Below, piece by piece: positions 6,981 through 15,447 of a stretch of DNA of 37,239 nt (its first letter is position 1; each line of letters begins with the position of its first letter). The DNA comes from a virus. The DNA lies in IMG/VR virus record IMGVR_UViG_3300029319_006514, positions 1-37,239 of that record; one strand, written 5' to 3'. Below the pieces are notes generated by a model, which was not told where the DNA came from, searched no databases, and saw nothing but the letters and a program-made list of their open reading frames with translations. The translations under genes and the position numbers were made by a program.

Positions 6981-7448
6981 ATGGCTGTCGTAGAAAAAAC
7001 ATCAAGCTTTAAAGATTTAACCGCACTGTCTGATGCTGAGAGGAGAAATAATTCATCACTCAACGGAAGACAGTATAGAGATTTAGATTTGTTTTTTACG
7101 AAGCGTTCTACGGACAGGGATGTAAACACATTATCAAATGTCCAAGCCGTTAAACGCTCGGTCAGAAATCTTGTATTAACTAATTTTTATGAAAAACCTT
7201 TTCATCCAGAAATAGGTTCGGGTGTGAGAGAGTTGTTGTTTGAAAATGCAACACCTCTTACATCACTCGCAATAAATCAGGCGATAACTGACGTTATCAA
7301 AAACTATGAACCTAGAGCACAACTTAATTTTGTTGATGTAAATGCTCAACTTGACAATAACGCATATGATATAACCGTGAACTTCTCCGTTATTAATGGG
7401 CCTCCAGAGTCGGTTGATTTAGCACTAACTATGGAGATAGTACGGTAA
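6981..7448 (+). CDS. 25: Baseplate wedge protein gp25
   Basis: This 155-residue protein belongs to the GPW/gp25 family, the conserved sheath-initiator of contractile tails, related to TssE of type VI secretion. Features include RDLDLFFTKR near residue 33, an AVKRSVRNLVLTNFYEKPFHPEIGSG segment at about 55-80 that carries the family's strongly conserved motif (RNLVLT...E..F.P..G), and ELLFENATP. It is a little longer than T4 gp25 (132). It binds gp6 and starts sheath polymerisation. The stop codon overlaps the next start by one base (TAATG), coupling it to gp6. Confidence 0.92.
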   Translation: MAVVEKTSSFKDLTALSDAERRNNSSLNGRQYRDLDLFFTKRSTDRDVNTLSNVQAVKRSVRNLVLTNFYEKPFHPEIGSGVRELLFENATPLTSLAINQAITDVIKNYEPRAQLNFVDVNAQLDNNAYDITVNFSVINGPPESVDLALTMEIVR

Positions 7449-9469
7449 TGGCAAACAATCAAAAATTAGAAATTACAGGTCTTGATTTTGATGTAGTAAA
7501 AGATAATCTCAAGACCTACATGAAAAATCAAACTCAATTTCTCGACTATGATTTTGAAGGGTCAGGAATGAATGCGTTGTTGGATGTTCTTGCATACAAC
7601 ACCCACTATCTTGGGTTTCATGCCAACATGTTGGCCAACGAAATGTTCATCGACTCCGCGCAACTTAGGTCTAGTGTTGTTGGACACGCAAAGACATTAG
7701 GTTATGAACCCAGATCAGTTAGAGCACCAAGAGCAGAAGTGAACATCACACTTAACGACACTGCACTTGGAACCGCAACCATGAACGCGGGAACAGCATT
7801 TACATCAACAATCAATAACGTGGAATACAGGTTTGTCACAACTGCTGCACACACGGCAACGCAAACAGGGACAGGATTGTTCTTTACATCCATTCCAATT
7901 TTTGAAGGTACATATGTGACCACAAGATACACGGTTGATTCCTCAAATCTAAATCAAAGATTTTTGCTCACAGATAACAAATCAGATACCACTACACTTA
8001 CAGTTAAAGTACAAAACTCCTCGTCGGATTCAACCACAGTCACTTACACTAAGGCAACAGACATTACACAGTTGACAGGGACAAGCGCTGTTTATTATTT
8101 ACAAGAGGTTGAGGATGGATTGTTTGAGGTTTACTTTGGAGATGGGGTGGTAAGTAAGGCGGTATTGGATGGCAACATTGTGATTTTGCAATACGTTGTG
8201 TCAAATGTCGCGGAAGCAAATGGTGCATTTCTGTTTTCTAATACTGGTGCTATTAATACGGTTACAGACGTAACAGTAACAACTGTGGCCGCTGCAAGTG
8301 GTGGTGCAGAAGCAGAGAGTATTCAATCTATCAAACTGTCAGCGCCTCTTGATTATGCGTCACAAGGAAGATGTGTCACCGCAAATGATTATAAAGTTTA
8401 CGTTCAAAAATTTTACCCGCAAGCAACTGCGATCCAAGTGTTCGGTGGAGAGAACGGGTCTTTTGATTCAAGTCTAGGTGTTGTTGACACACCAGAATAT
8501 GGAAAAGTTTTTATATCCGTAAGAAACAATCTTGGGACTAATCTTACAACTGAAGAGAAAACAAGTTTGGTTTCTTCATTAGCACCGTACACCGTAGCAT
8601 CTATAACACCTGTCGTTGTTGATCCAGATTTTATATACTTATTTTTAACAGCCAGTTTCAAATTTAACTCTTTGATAACGACAAAGACAAAAGATACTTT
8701 AGTTACAGAGGTCACAGATGCGCTCACTAATTTTAATTCAACAGAATTAGTGAAGTTCGATGCTGTGTTTAGACACTCTCAACTATTAAGAAAATTAGGT
8801 GACGTTGATGAGTCTATCACCAGTGTTACAGTCTTACCAAGATTAGTAAAGTATTTTACACCCACATTAAACTCTGCGAAATCATATAATCTGTATTTCA
8901 ATAATGCATTATATAATCCACACAGTGGCCATAACTCTGATGCTGGTGGAATTTTATCTTCTACAGGATTTAAAATTAGTGGGGAAACTAATGAGCAATT
9001 TTTTGATGATGATGGTCAAGGAAATCTGAGGACCTATTATCTTACAGGTGGGACCAGAAATTATACAAATTCTACAGCGGGAACTGTTAATTATAAGACA
9101 GGAGCTGTCACCATCAGCTCTGTTAACCTCACATCTATATCAGATGTTGGTGGTTCAGCAGTAACTAAAATTAGAATAAATGTTCTCCCAAATGCAAATG
9201 ATATCGTCGCATTAAGAAATCAAATTTTAGAGATTGACGTTTCAAACTCTACTGTTACAGGTGCTCTTGATACTGTAAACGTTGGGGATGCTGGTGGTGC
9301 AGCAGTTTACAGTGCTGCGAGTTCAACAATTGACACTGCCGGAACTTCTACAGCAGTTGCCACAGAAACTACTACAACTACTACAACAACCACCACAAGT
9401 TCTACTACGAGTTCTAGTAGCAGCACATCAACCAGTACCTCTAGTGGTTCATCTAGTTCGAGTTATTAA
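7448..9469 (+). CDS. 6: Baseplate wedge protein gp6
   Basis: This 673-residue protein is the gp6 subunit that joins the wedges into the inner baseplate ring, a relative of the Mu gp47/P2 gpJ family. The N-terminus (LDFDVVKDNLKTYMKNQ, then FLDYDFEGSGMNALLDVLAY and HYLGFHANMLANEMF) is the characteristic gp6 start, and SAPLDYASQGRCVTANDYKVYVQKF near residues 298-322 marks the conserved core. The length is close to T4 gp6 (660). The final 35 residues are an almost pure Thr/Ser tail, absent from T4 gp6 as I know it, encoded by an ACA/ACT-rich microsatellite. Confidence 0.92.
   Translation: MANNQKLEITGLDFDVVKDNLKTYMKNQTQFLDYDFEGSGMNALLDVLAYNTHYLGFHANMLANEMFIDSAQLRSSVVGHAKTLGYEPRSVRAPRAEVNITLNDTALGTATMNAGTAFTSTINNVEYRFVTTAAHTATQTGTGLFFTSIPIFEGTYVTTRYTVDSSNLNQRFLLTDNKSDTTTLTVKVQNSSSDSTTVTYTKATDITQLTGTSAVYYLQEVEDGLFEVYFGDGVVSKAVLDGNIVILQYVVSNVAEANGAFLFSNTGAINTVTDVTVTTVAAASGGAEAESIQSIKLSAPLDYASQGRCVTANDYKVYVQKFYPQATAIQVFGGENGSFDSSLGVVDTPEYGKVFISVRNNLGTNLTTEEKTSLVSSLAPYTVASITPVVVDPDFIYLFLTASFKFNSLITTKTKDTLVTEVTDALTNFNSTELVKFDAVFRHSQLLRKLGDVDESITSVTVLPRLVKYFTPTLNSAKSYNLYFNNALYNPHSGHNSDAGGILSSTGFKISGETNEQFFDDDGQGNLRTYYLTGGTRNYTNSTAGTVNYKTGAVTISSVNLTSISDVGGSAVTKIRINVLPNANDIVALRNQILEIDVSNSTVTGALDTVNVGDAGGAAVYSAASSTIDTAGTSTAVATETTTTTTTTTTSSTTSSSSSTSTSTSSGSSSSSY
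9362..9466 (+). repeat. Thr/Ser-coding microsatellite at the 3' end of gp6
   Basis: About 105 bases made of ACT, ACA, ACC, AGT, TCT and TCA codons encode a run of ten Thr and then mixed Ser/Thr with a final Tyr. Trinucleotide structure makes it prone to slippage. The peptide would be a flexible, mucin-like tail. Confidence 0.85.
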
Positions 9470-9471
9470 AA

Positions 9472-12400
9472 ATGGCACCCTTTGATTCTGCGCTATCAAC
9501 AAAAATATCTCCGCTGATAGATGGTCAAGTTCCAGATTTTATTCAGGCCGATCATCCTGTTTTCGTTGAGTTCTTAAAACAGTATTATCAATTTCTAGAG
9601 TCTGCTGAAATTACAATAAGTGGAACAGTAGATGAGATTTTGTTAGAAACTGCGACTACCAATTATCTTGTTTTAGACGGGACTAACTTTTCGGGTCTTG
9701 ATGCAGCGGATAGAGTTGTTCTAGAAACTGGTTCTGGAACCACAGGTAAGTTTGAAGTTGGTGAGACAATAACTGGTTCGACCAGTGGTGCGACTGCAAC
9801 TATTCTTGTTGATGCTGAAGGGGCCCGAGCAGGGAAACAAGCAAGGTTATTTATTAGTGCAAATCAAAAGTTCATAGAGGGAGAAACCATAACGGGTGGA
9901 ACCTCTAGTGCCACGACTACTTTGGTAAAGTATAGAGCAAACCCTGTACAAAATATTCAACAACTTTTAGAATATCAAAATCCAGACAACACTGTAGATC
10001 ATTTTCTCAATGCGTTTAGAGATTCATTCTTGGATTCAATACCTTTATCTCTCGCAGATGGTGTATCGAAAAGAAATTTAATTAAATCTATTCGAGACTT
10101 ATATGCTGCAAAGGGAACATCAGAGGGGCACAAACTTTTCTTTAGAATTCTTTTAGGTCAAGAAGCCGAGATAGATTATCCATCAAAATACATGATGAGA
10201 ATTAGTGATGGTAACTGGGCTACCCCTACAATTATCAGATGCACATCAGACTCCACTGGTGCGATCCCAGCAGACATGGCTGGTCAAACTATAACTGGCG
10301 CGTCATCTGGAACAACCGCGCAAATTATAGGAGTTCTCTCTTTCAACCAAGGCACAGATACGGTGGTCCAGTTTGCTTTAAGAGAGGATAGTATTGAAGG
10401 TTCTGGATTCTCTATATCAGAGACTTTTACAGGTCGTACTCTAAGCACTGAAACCACCATGCAATTTACTGTTCAAGGAATAGTAACAAGTGTCACCATA
10501 AATGATGGCGGTATTTTGTATAACGTGGGTGACGCGGTTAATATAGACTCTAATATTGGAAATGGACAAGCATCTGCTAAAGTTAGTTCCATCACTACAG
10601 GTTCAATTTCAGAAGTCGTAATAGAGGAACGTGGTGAAAATTATGCTATTGGAGATGCTCTAAAATTTACTGCTGACACAAATGAAACTGCTGTAGATGA
10701 TGCGCGAGGATTTGTTTCTGTTGTTGGTGGACGAGTGTCGTCAGAAGATTCAACCGCAACAACTCCAACTTTTTTAACATTAGAAAATAATACAAATTCT
10801 CAATTTGTTAAAACAAAATTATTATTAGATGGAACATCCGTTGCTGATGCAGCAGTTGAGCCTTATGCAGTTTTCGGCACAGATAGAAGATATAGTGACA
10901 GCCGAACTTATTACTATCCATTGTATATCACGAGGGCAAGAGCAGAGGCAGCAAATACAACGACTGGTTTGGCACATGCTCATACTTTTGATCAATATCC
11001 TAACATAGTTTTTTATATGCCCAGTAATGATCAGAACCACGCAAAATCAACTTTTGACTCATCAAAGTATGACTTATTTGTAACGAGACAAAAAACAGTG
11101 GACTCTGGAAGTGAAATAGTTTTAGAGGATGGTTTCAAACTTCTTCAAGAAGAGGAGTTGCTTGCGTTAGACTCTTATGGCACAGACACAGATGGTATCA
11201 TCTTAGAGTCAGGAACTTTTACAGTTGCCGAATCTACTGAAATCAATAGACTCTTTCTTGTTAGTGGTGGCGGCGGTTATACGAAATTACCAGCAGTCAC
11301 AGTAACATCCACATCTGGTTCTGGTGGTGAAATCATTGCAAAAACTACAACTATAGGTGCGATTGAAGAAATCGAAGTTGTAGACAATGGGTTTAAATAT
11401 AATGCTGGTGCGCCGACAGCATCTTTAAATACTAACTTAATTTTGCGAGATGTAGGAACATCATCATTTGGTGTGGGTAATACTTTACAGACACACACAG
11501 GTTCAGTTGTATCATATGAGAATGACACTCATAGACTAACAGTTGACACAACACCGACAAACAGACTTACTCTTGAACAAACAGGAACATTTAATGATGC
11601 TCTTAGACAAGAGAATATTGGATTTGCTGGGGTTGGTGAAGAGCAGCATGGCCCTGTCAATCAAAAATACAGTGTTCTTGATGAAGTTGATGATGGTATT
11701 CTTATCGACAATCATATAGAAAATGACATACAAATAAAATTAGAAAATGAAACAGGTCATTTACGGGCTGATGATTTTGAGGTAAGAGAGTATGAGCAAA
11801 TTTCTCTAGAGCAAGATTTAGACTCTCCTGTTGATATCGGCATTGAACTTGAGGATAACTTATTTGTTAAAGAAGATGTTGATGGTAGAATATTATTGGA
11901 CAGTCATAGAATACAACCTTTTAGACGAAGTGAAATAATAGAGTTTAATATAACGTTAGAAGATGCAACTGTCGGGACAAATGTTTTTGGTGAACAACAA
12001 ACAGGTGATCTTTTGTTTGATAGAAGCATGGATGACGTTGGTGATGATATTCGGTTAGAAGATAATACGCCGGGTGTCGAACCATTCGGAACAAGACGTA
12101 ACAATATTGAGCTTGAGGTTGCCACCGAAAGTGTAACTGGAATGGGTCGCCCTGCGCGATTGATTATGGACGGCAGTGGATTTAGTGAAGACGATAAGGT
12201 ACAAGTAGAACGACATACTAATATTGAATTTGGTTTAAATCATAATGCAATTTTATTAGAGGACTCAGAGGACTCTCGTTTCAATTCTGGGAGTTACCTT
12301 ATTCAAGAAAAAACAGGTAACGCAATTGTATTGAATACCAGTGGTGGAGTTGATAATGAATTAGACATTGGTGACAAATTGTTACAGCCTGTCATAGATC

Positions 12401-14760
12401 ATTCTGAACCATCAAACTTCGGTCAATCAATCAAACATGGAAATACACCTGACTCAAGATTAGTTGGTGAGGGTTTAGATACATTCGTAACGGAGAGATC
12501 AAATCTTGATAGCCCGCCTGAACGCACAGAAGTTGACCGTATTGTATATGACGGTGCGATATTCAGTGGCGATGAAACTGATGGTTATGGATTTATCACG
12601 TTAGATGCGACTAATGCTCTTGGTGAAAATGCCGGAGACAGAGTGTTAAGCGAACAAGCAGGGTTCTTCATATTGATGGATGGTAATCCCACTGATCCAA
12701 CTTTTGAGTCTGGTGATAAGATACTCGCAGAAGATGAAACACTGGGTGAACAAGTCGTTCTTGACGGGACAGATAATAGGTCTGCAAACGTCAACAGTGA
12801 AATTGTTATGGAAGATGCGTTCAATATCGTAGGGGATTCTATATTAGACTCTGCTGGTGCAAACGGAACAGTAATTAGTCAAGGTACAGCTTTGATAACA
12901 GTCAATGTTGGAACCACAACTAAACAAACTGGTAATTATATAAACACAGATAGTCTTATTAGTGAAGATATCATAAGAATTCAAGATTCATATTTTTATC
13001 AACAATTTTCTTATGAGGTAAAGGTTGGTTCAATCCTTTCTGATTATATCAATGAATTAAAAGCATCAGTTCACCCGACTGGTTTTATCCCTTTTGGTAA
13101 ACTTGCTCTATCATCTCAAATATCTATGAAAGTTGGAACCACTGGAGAGAGCACCATTGATTACACTGGTGGCACCACATTTACTCCAGAGTTTGCATCT
13201 CTCTTTGGTCTTGTGTTTGATGAGACTTTGCGTATGCATCATGGTGAGGTGAGAGAAGGTGTTCTTTCTCCAGACGGTGGTAGTAGCATATTTGATTCGC
13301 TCTTACAAGAGAATGGGACTGCGATAGGAGATAAACTTTTAGAGGAGACTGATGGTGATGCGTTGCTGTTTGAGAGTGGATTTGAGATTGCAGTAGAAAA
13401 TTCTCCACAACATAGTGACGGTGCGATTCTTTTAGATGCTGGTGTTGGTGGTTCAGTATTACTAGAAACTGCCCTTGGTGAAAATCCAAGGCAAAATAGA
13501 TCAATCAGTCACATAACAAAACTATCAGTGAGGCCTGCGATAAAAGAAGTTCGCACTGCATACGGTGCGCCTTTGGCATCAGGTATTCCTAGTGGCTCTA
13601 TATTCTTTGATAAACCAGCAATTCAATTAGAAAATGGTACAAGAGAAAAATTACCAGTAATTTCAAAAGATGTTCTTCTCCTTGATGGGACAGATGAGTT
13701 TTTCTCATTGAATGCCGGAGACAGAATAATTTATGAGGATACTCAAGATTTAAATATTGGCTCTGGAATTAAAATATCTGATCTTGCTAATCAATCAATA
13801 TCTGATCTTGTTGAACTTGATACGGTTGGATTTATTGAAGGTCGTAGTGATGATGGAAATTATTCCCCTGTGCCAGAGGGGGGAATTGTATTTGAACAAA
13901 GTGCGGCATCTGATGAACTGGTGCTTGAAGATTTCTTGATGCTTATAACAGAAGATGGTGATAATATTAAATTAGAAGATTCTGTTGATACCATTGGCCA
14001 CCTAATAGGTGAGGGTATTGGCGTTGGAGATAATAGCATCAACTTAGTTGTGGAAACAGGATTGCGTAAGGGTGATAAATTTATCACCGAAGGTAGTAAG
14101 ATTGAGTTTGAAGATGATACCAATACTGGAAGTATACCAGATGGTAATTTTGGTAATAAAAATATTGCACAGTTTACGAGAGAAGCAAGAATAGAAAATG
14201 ATAATCCAACAAATAGACTTGCGTTGCAGGATGATTTTAATTTAAATCTTTTCATAGGTCTTGAGGATGGAACAGGAAATATCGTACTTGATGGAACTTC
14301 TGCTCCATTGGATATCGAAGATAATATTTTGTTAGATGGAACTGATGCGGGTAAGAGTGATGAAGGGTCTGCACTTTTATTAGATAGAACTGATAGTGGT
14401 GGATCGGATGCTGGAGACAATGTTCTTTTAGACAGCTCAGGTGGTAGAGACTTAGGAGATAGAATACAATTAATGTCAACTAACGGAGAGTTTGTCCCAG
14501 GCAATGAGGGTGGGTTCTTTTTACTAAGTGGGACTGATGGAACATCAACTAACGCGGGTGATGAAATTATTCTTGAAAACGGGACACTTGAACACATAGA
14601 TCAACAAAGTATAAATTTAAGTATTGGTCTTGCTGCAGAAACAGGTGGAACTCAATTACCAGTAGACGAAACGTCAGATGAGGAAGGTGTTGTAATTACA
14701 ACCTTTGATTCTACCCTTGGAACGTTTGACTCTACACTAACAACTTTTGATGCGGCATAA
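9472..14760 (+). CDS. 7: Giant gp7-like baseplate wedge protein with repeat modules
   Basis: This 1762-residue protein occupies the gp7 slot between gp6 and gp8. The N-terminal part (IDGQVPDFIQADHPVFVEFL at about 16-35; then DHFLNAFRDSFLDSIP and LIKSIRDLYAAKGTSEGHKL) resembles proteins annotated as wedge initiator gp7 in marine T4-like phages. T4 gp7 has 1032 residues. Most of the remainder is modular: GE-T-ITG-TSGAT units (about 94-150 and 270), GGGY-type beta units, and from about residue 1040 many LDGTD-x-NAGD-x-I-x-LE units, densest at about 1600-1705. The end has three TFDS/TFDA units. Assignment as gp7 is from gene order and N-terminal resemblance; a fused wedge/fibre protein is the alternative. 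Confidence 0.72.
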   Translation: MAPFDSALSTKISPLIDGQVPDFIQADHPVFVEFLKQYYQFLESAEITISGTVDEILLETATTNYLVLDGTNFSGLDAADRVVLETGSGTTGKFEVGETITGSTSGATATILVDAEGARAGKQARLFISANQKFIEGETITGGTSSATTTLVKYRANPVQNIQQLLEYQNPDNTVDHFLNAFRDSFLDSIPLSLADGVSKRNLIKSIRDLYAAKGTSEGHKLFFRILLGQEAEIDYPSKYMMRISDGNWATPTIIRCTSDSTGAIPADMAGQTITGASSGTTAQIIGVLSFNQGTDTVVQFALREDSIEGSGFSISETFTGRTLSTETTMQFTVQGIVTSVTINDGGILYNVGDAVNIDSNIGNGQASAKVSSITTGSISEVVIEERGENYAIGDALKFTADTNETAVDDARGFVSVVGGRVSSEDSTATTPTFLTLENNTNSQFVKTKLLLDGTSVADAAVEPYAVFGTDRRYSDSRTYYYPLYITRARAEAANTTTGLAHAHTFDQYPNIVFYMPSNDQNHAKSTFDSSKYDLFVTRQKTVDSGSEIVLEDGFKLLQEEELLALDSYGTDTDGIILESGTFTVAESTEINRLFLVSGGGGYTKLPAVTVTSTSGSGGEIIAKTTTIGAIEEIEVVDNGFKYNAGAPTASLNTNLILRDVGTSSFGVGNTLQTHTGSVVSYENDTHRLTVDTTPTNRLTLEQTGTFNDALRQENIGFAGVGEEQHGPVNQKYSVLDEVDDGILIDNHIENDIQIKLENETGHLRADDFEVREYEQISLEQDLDSPVDIGIELEDNLFVKEDVDGRILLDSHRIQPFRRSEIIEFNITLEDATVGTNVFGEQQTGDLLFDRSMDDVGDDIRLEDNTPGVEPFGTRRNNIELEVATESVTGMGRPARLIMDGSGFSEDDKVQVERHTNIEFGLNHNAILLEDSEDSRFNSGSYLIQEKTGNAIVLNTSGGVDNELDIGDKLLQPVIDHSEPSNFGQSIKHGNTPDSRLVGEGLDTFVTERSNLDSPPERTEVDRIVYDGAIFSGDETDGYGFITLDATNALGENAGDRVLSEQAGFFILMDGNPTDPTFESGDKILAEDETLGEQVVLDGTDNRSANVNSEIVMEDAFNIVGDSILDSAGANGTVISQGTALITVNVGTTTKQTGNYINTDSLISEDIIRIQDSYFYQQFSYEVKVGSILSDYINELKASVHPTGFIPFGKLALSSQISMKVGTTGESTIDYTGGTTFTPEFASLFGLVFDETLRMHHGEVREGVLSPDGGSSIFDSLLQENGTAIGDKLLEETDGDALLFESGFEIAVENSPQHSDGAILLDAGVGGSVLLETALGENPRQNRSISHITKLSVRPAIKEVRTAYGAPLASGIPSGSIFFDKPAIQLENGTREKLPVISKDVLLLDGTDEFFSLNAGDRIIYEDTQDLNIGSGIKISDLANQSISDLVELDTVGFIEGRSDDGNYSPVPEGGIVFEQSAASDELVLEDFLMLITEDGDNIKLEDSVDTIGHLIGEGIGVGDNSINLVVETGLRKGDKFITEGSKIEFEDDTNTGSIPDGNFGNKNIAQFTREARIENDNPTNRLALQDDFNLNLFIGLEDGTGNIVLDGTSAPLDIEDNILLDGTDAGKSDEGSALLLDRTDSGGSDAGDNVLLDSSGGRDLGDRIQLMSTNGEFVPGNEGGFFLLSGTDGTSTNAGDEIILENGTLEHIDQQSINLSIGLAAETGGTQLPVDETSDEEGVVITTFDSTLGTFDSTLTTFDAA
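12592..12860 (+). repeat. LDGTD-type peptide modules in gp7-like gene, block 1
   Basis: Four consecutive imperfect units are encoded here: ITLDATNALGENAGDRVLSE, FFILMDGNPTDPTFESGDKI, VVLDGTDNRSANVNSEIVME and a degenerate fourth. Each runs hydrophobic strand, D-G-T-D turn, polar turn ending in GD, then hydrophobic strand and acid. Confidence 0.75.
14264..14583 (+). repeat. LDGTD-type peptide modules in gp7-like gene, block 2
   Basis: This is the densest block, with about six units such as ILLDGTDAGKSDEGSALLLD, DRTDSGGSDAGDNVLLD, LDSSGGRDLGDRIQL and LLSGTDGTSTNAGDEIILEN. The unit is about 16-20 residues. DNA copies are diverged (GATGGAACTGATGC, GATGGGACTGATGG). A single unit lies at 13672-13740 between the blocks. 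Confidence 0.82.
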
Positions 14761-14764
14761 CCGT

Positions 14765-14772
14765 TATAAATA
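14765..14772 (+). promoter_or_regulatory. T4-type late promoter (TATAAATA) before fibre-like gene
   Basis: A perfect TATAAATA within the shared 12-base word CGTTATAAATAA (14762-14773) lies 21 bases before the ATG at 14794, just after the gp7-like stop. GAAGGA at 14781-14786 is the ribosome site. Confidence 0.85.
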
Positions 14773-14793
14773 AGTTAAAAGAAGGATTTAAAC

Positions 14794-15429
14794 ATGGCAT
14801 TTCAATCATTAGGAGTGGGAACAAACGCCAACGATGGTAGTGGTGATACTCTAAAGGCCGGTGGTGCAAAAATCAATGATAACTTCACCGAGATTTATAC
14901 CAAGTTCGGTGATGCAAGTTCCCTGTCCAGTGGCATAAGTGCGACAGCAACTGTCGTTACATTAACCGCTCCGACAATAAATGGTGTGGTTGGTGGAACA
15001 CAAACCTCTGCAACTATAACGACACTAGCAACAACCACTGTCAATGGTACAACGTTGAATGCTGGAACTTGTGCAGTTGCTGGGGGTTCAATAACAGATA
15101 GTTCTGGCGCGATTGACTTTGGTGATGAAAATCTATCCACCACAGGAACTTTTAGTTCTGGTAATTTAACATGTGGTTCAATAACCTCTACTGGTTCATC
15201 TATTGTATTTGAAGGCGCGACAGCAGATGCGTTTGAAACAACAGTTACAGTCGTAGACCCGACGGCCGATAGAACAATTACAATACCAAATGAAACAGGA
15301 ACAATGTTAACCACTGGTGCGACAGGTGTGGTGACAGGTAATATGATGAAAAGTTCTTCAACGTTACTTATCGTTAATTCATCTGGTTCAACTTTAAAAA
15401 CTATTATCGGTGCTGGTTCAGCGTCATAA
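14794..15429 (+). CDS. Fibre-like virion protein with NDGSGDTL head motif
   Basis: This 211-residue protein starts with SLGVGTNANDGSGDTLKAGG and INDNFTEIYTKFGD, a motif often found at the start of phage fibre or fibre-adaptor proteins. The centre is low-complexity Thr/Ser/Gly/Ala sequence that looks like beta-helix. Residues about 137-170 hold the unit IVFEGATADAFETTVTVVDP followed by TADRTITIPNETGT, which recurs in the protein at 23779. I infer a trimeric short fibre or adaptor on the baseplate rim. It is placed between gp7-like and gp8-like genes, unlike T4. Confidence 0.7.
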   Translation: MAFQSLGVGTNANDGSGDTLKAGGAKINDNFTEIYTKFGDASSLSSGISATATVVTLTAPTINGVVGGTQTSATITTLATTTVNGTTLNAGTCAVAGGSITDSSGAIDFGDENLSTTGTFSSGNLTCGSITSTGSSIVFEGATADAFETTVTVVDPTADRTITIPNETGTMLTTGATGVVTGNMMKSSSTLLIVNSSGSTLKTIIGAGSAS

Positions 15430-15432
15430 ATA
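15425..15432 (+). promoter_or_regulatory. Late promoter-like element (CATAAATA) before gp8-like gene
   Basis: CATAAATA differs in the first base from TATAAATA, overlaps the stop of the preceding gene and ends 15 bases before the ATG at 15448. GTAGGAAGA follows as ribosome site. Confidence 0.55.
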
Positions 15433-15447
15433 AAGTAGGAAGAAAAC

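Noticed and set aside
13860-14597. 245-codon open frame on the - strand
   Set aside because: It is the mirror of the LDGTD repeat coding region; the reading lacks a ribosome site, is Ser/Pro/Leu-rich from complementing repeat codons, and opposes a well-supported gene.
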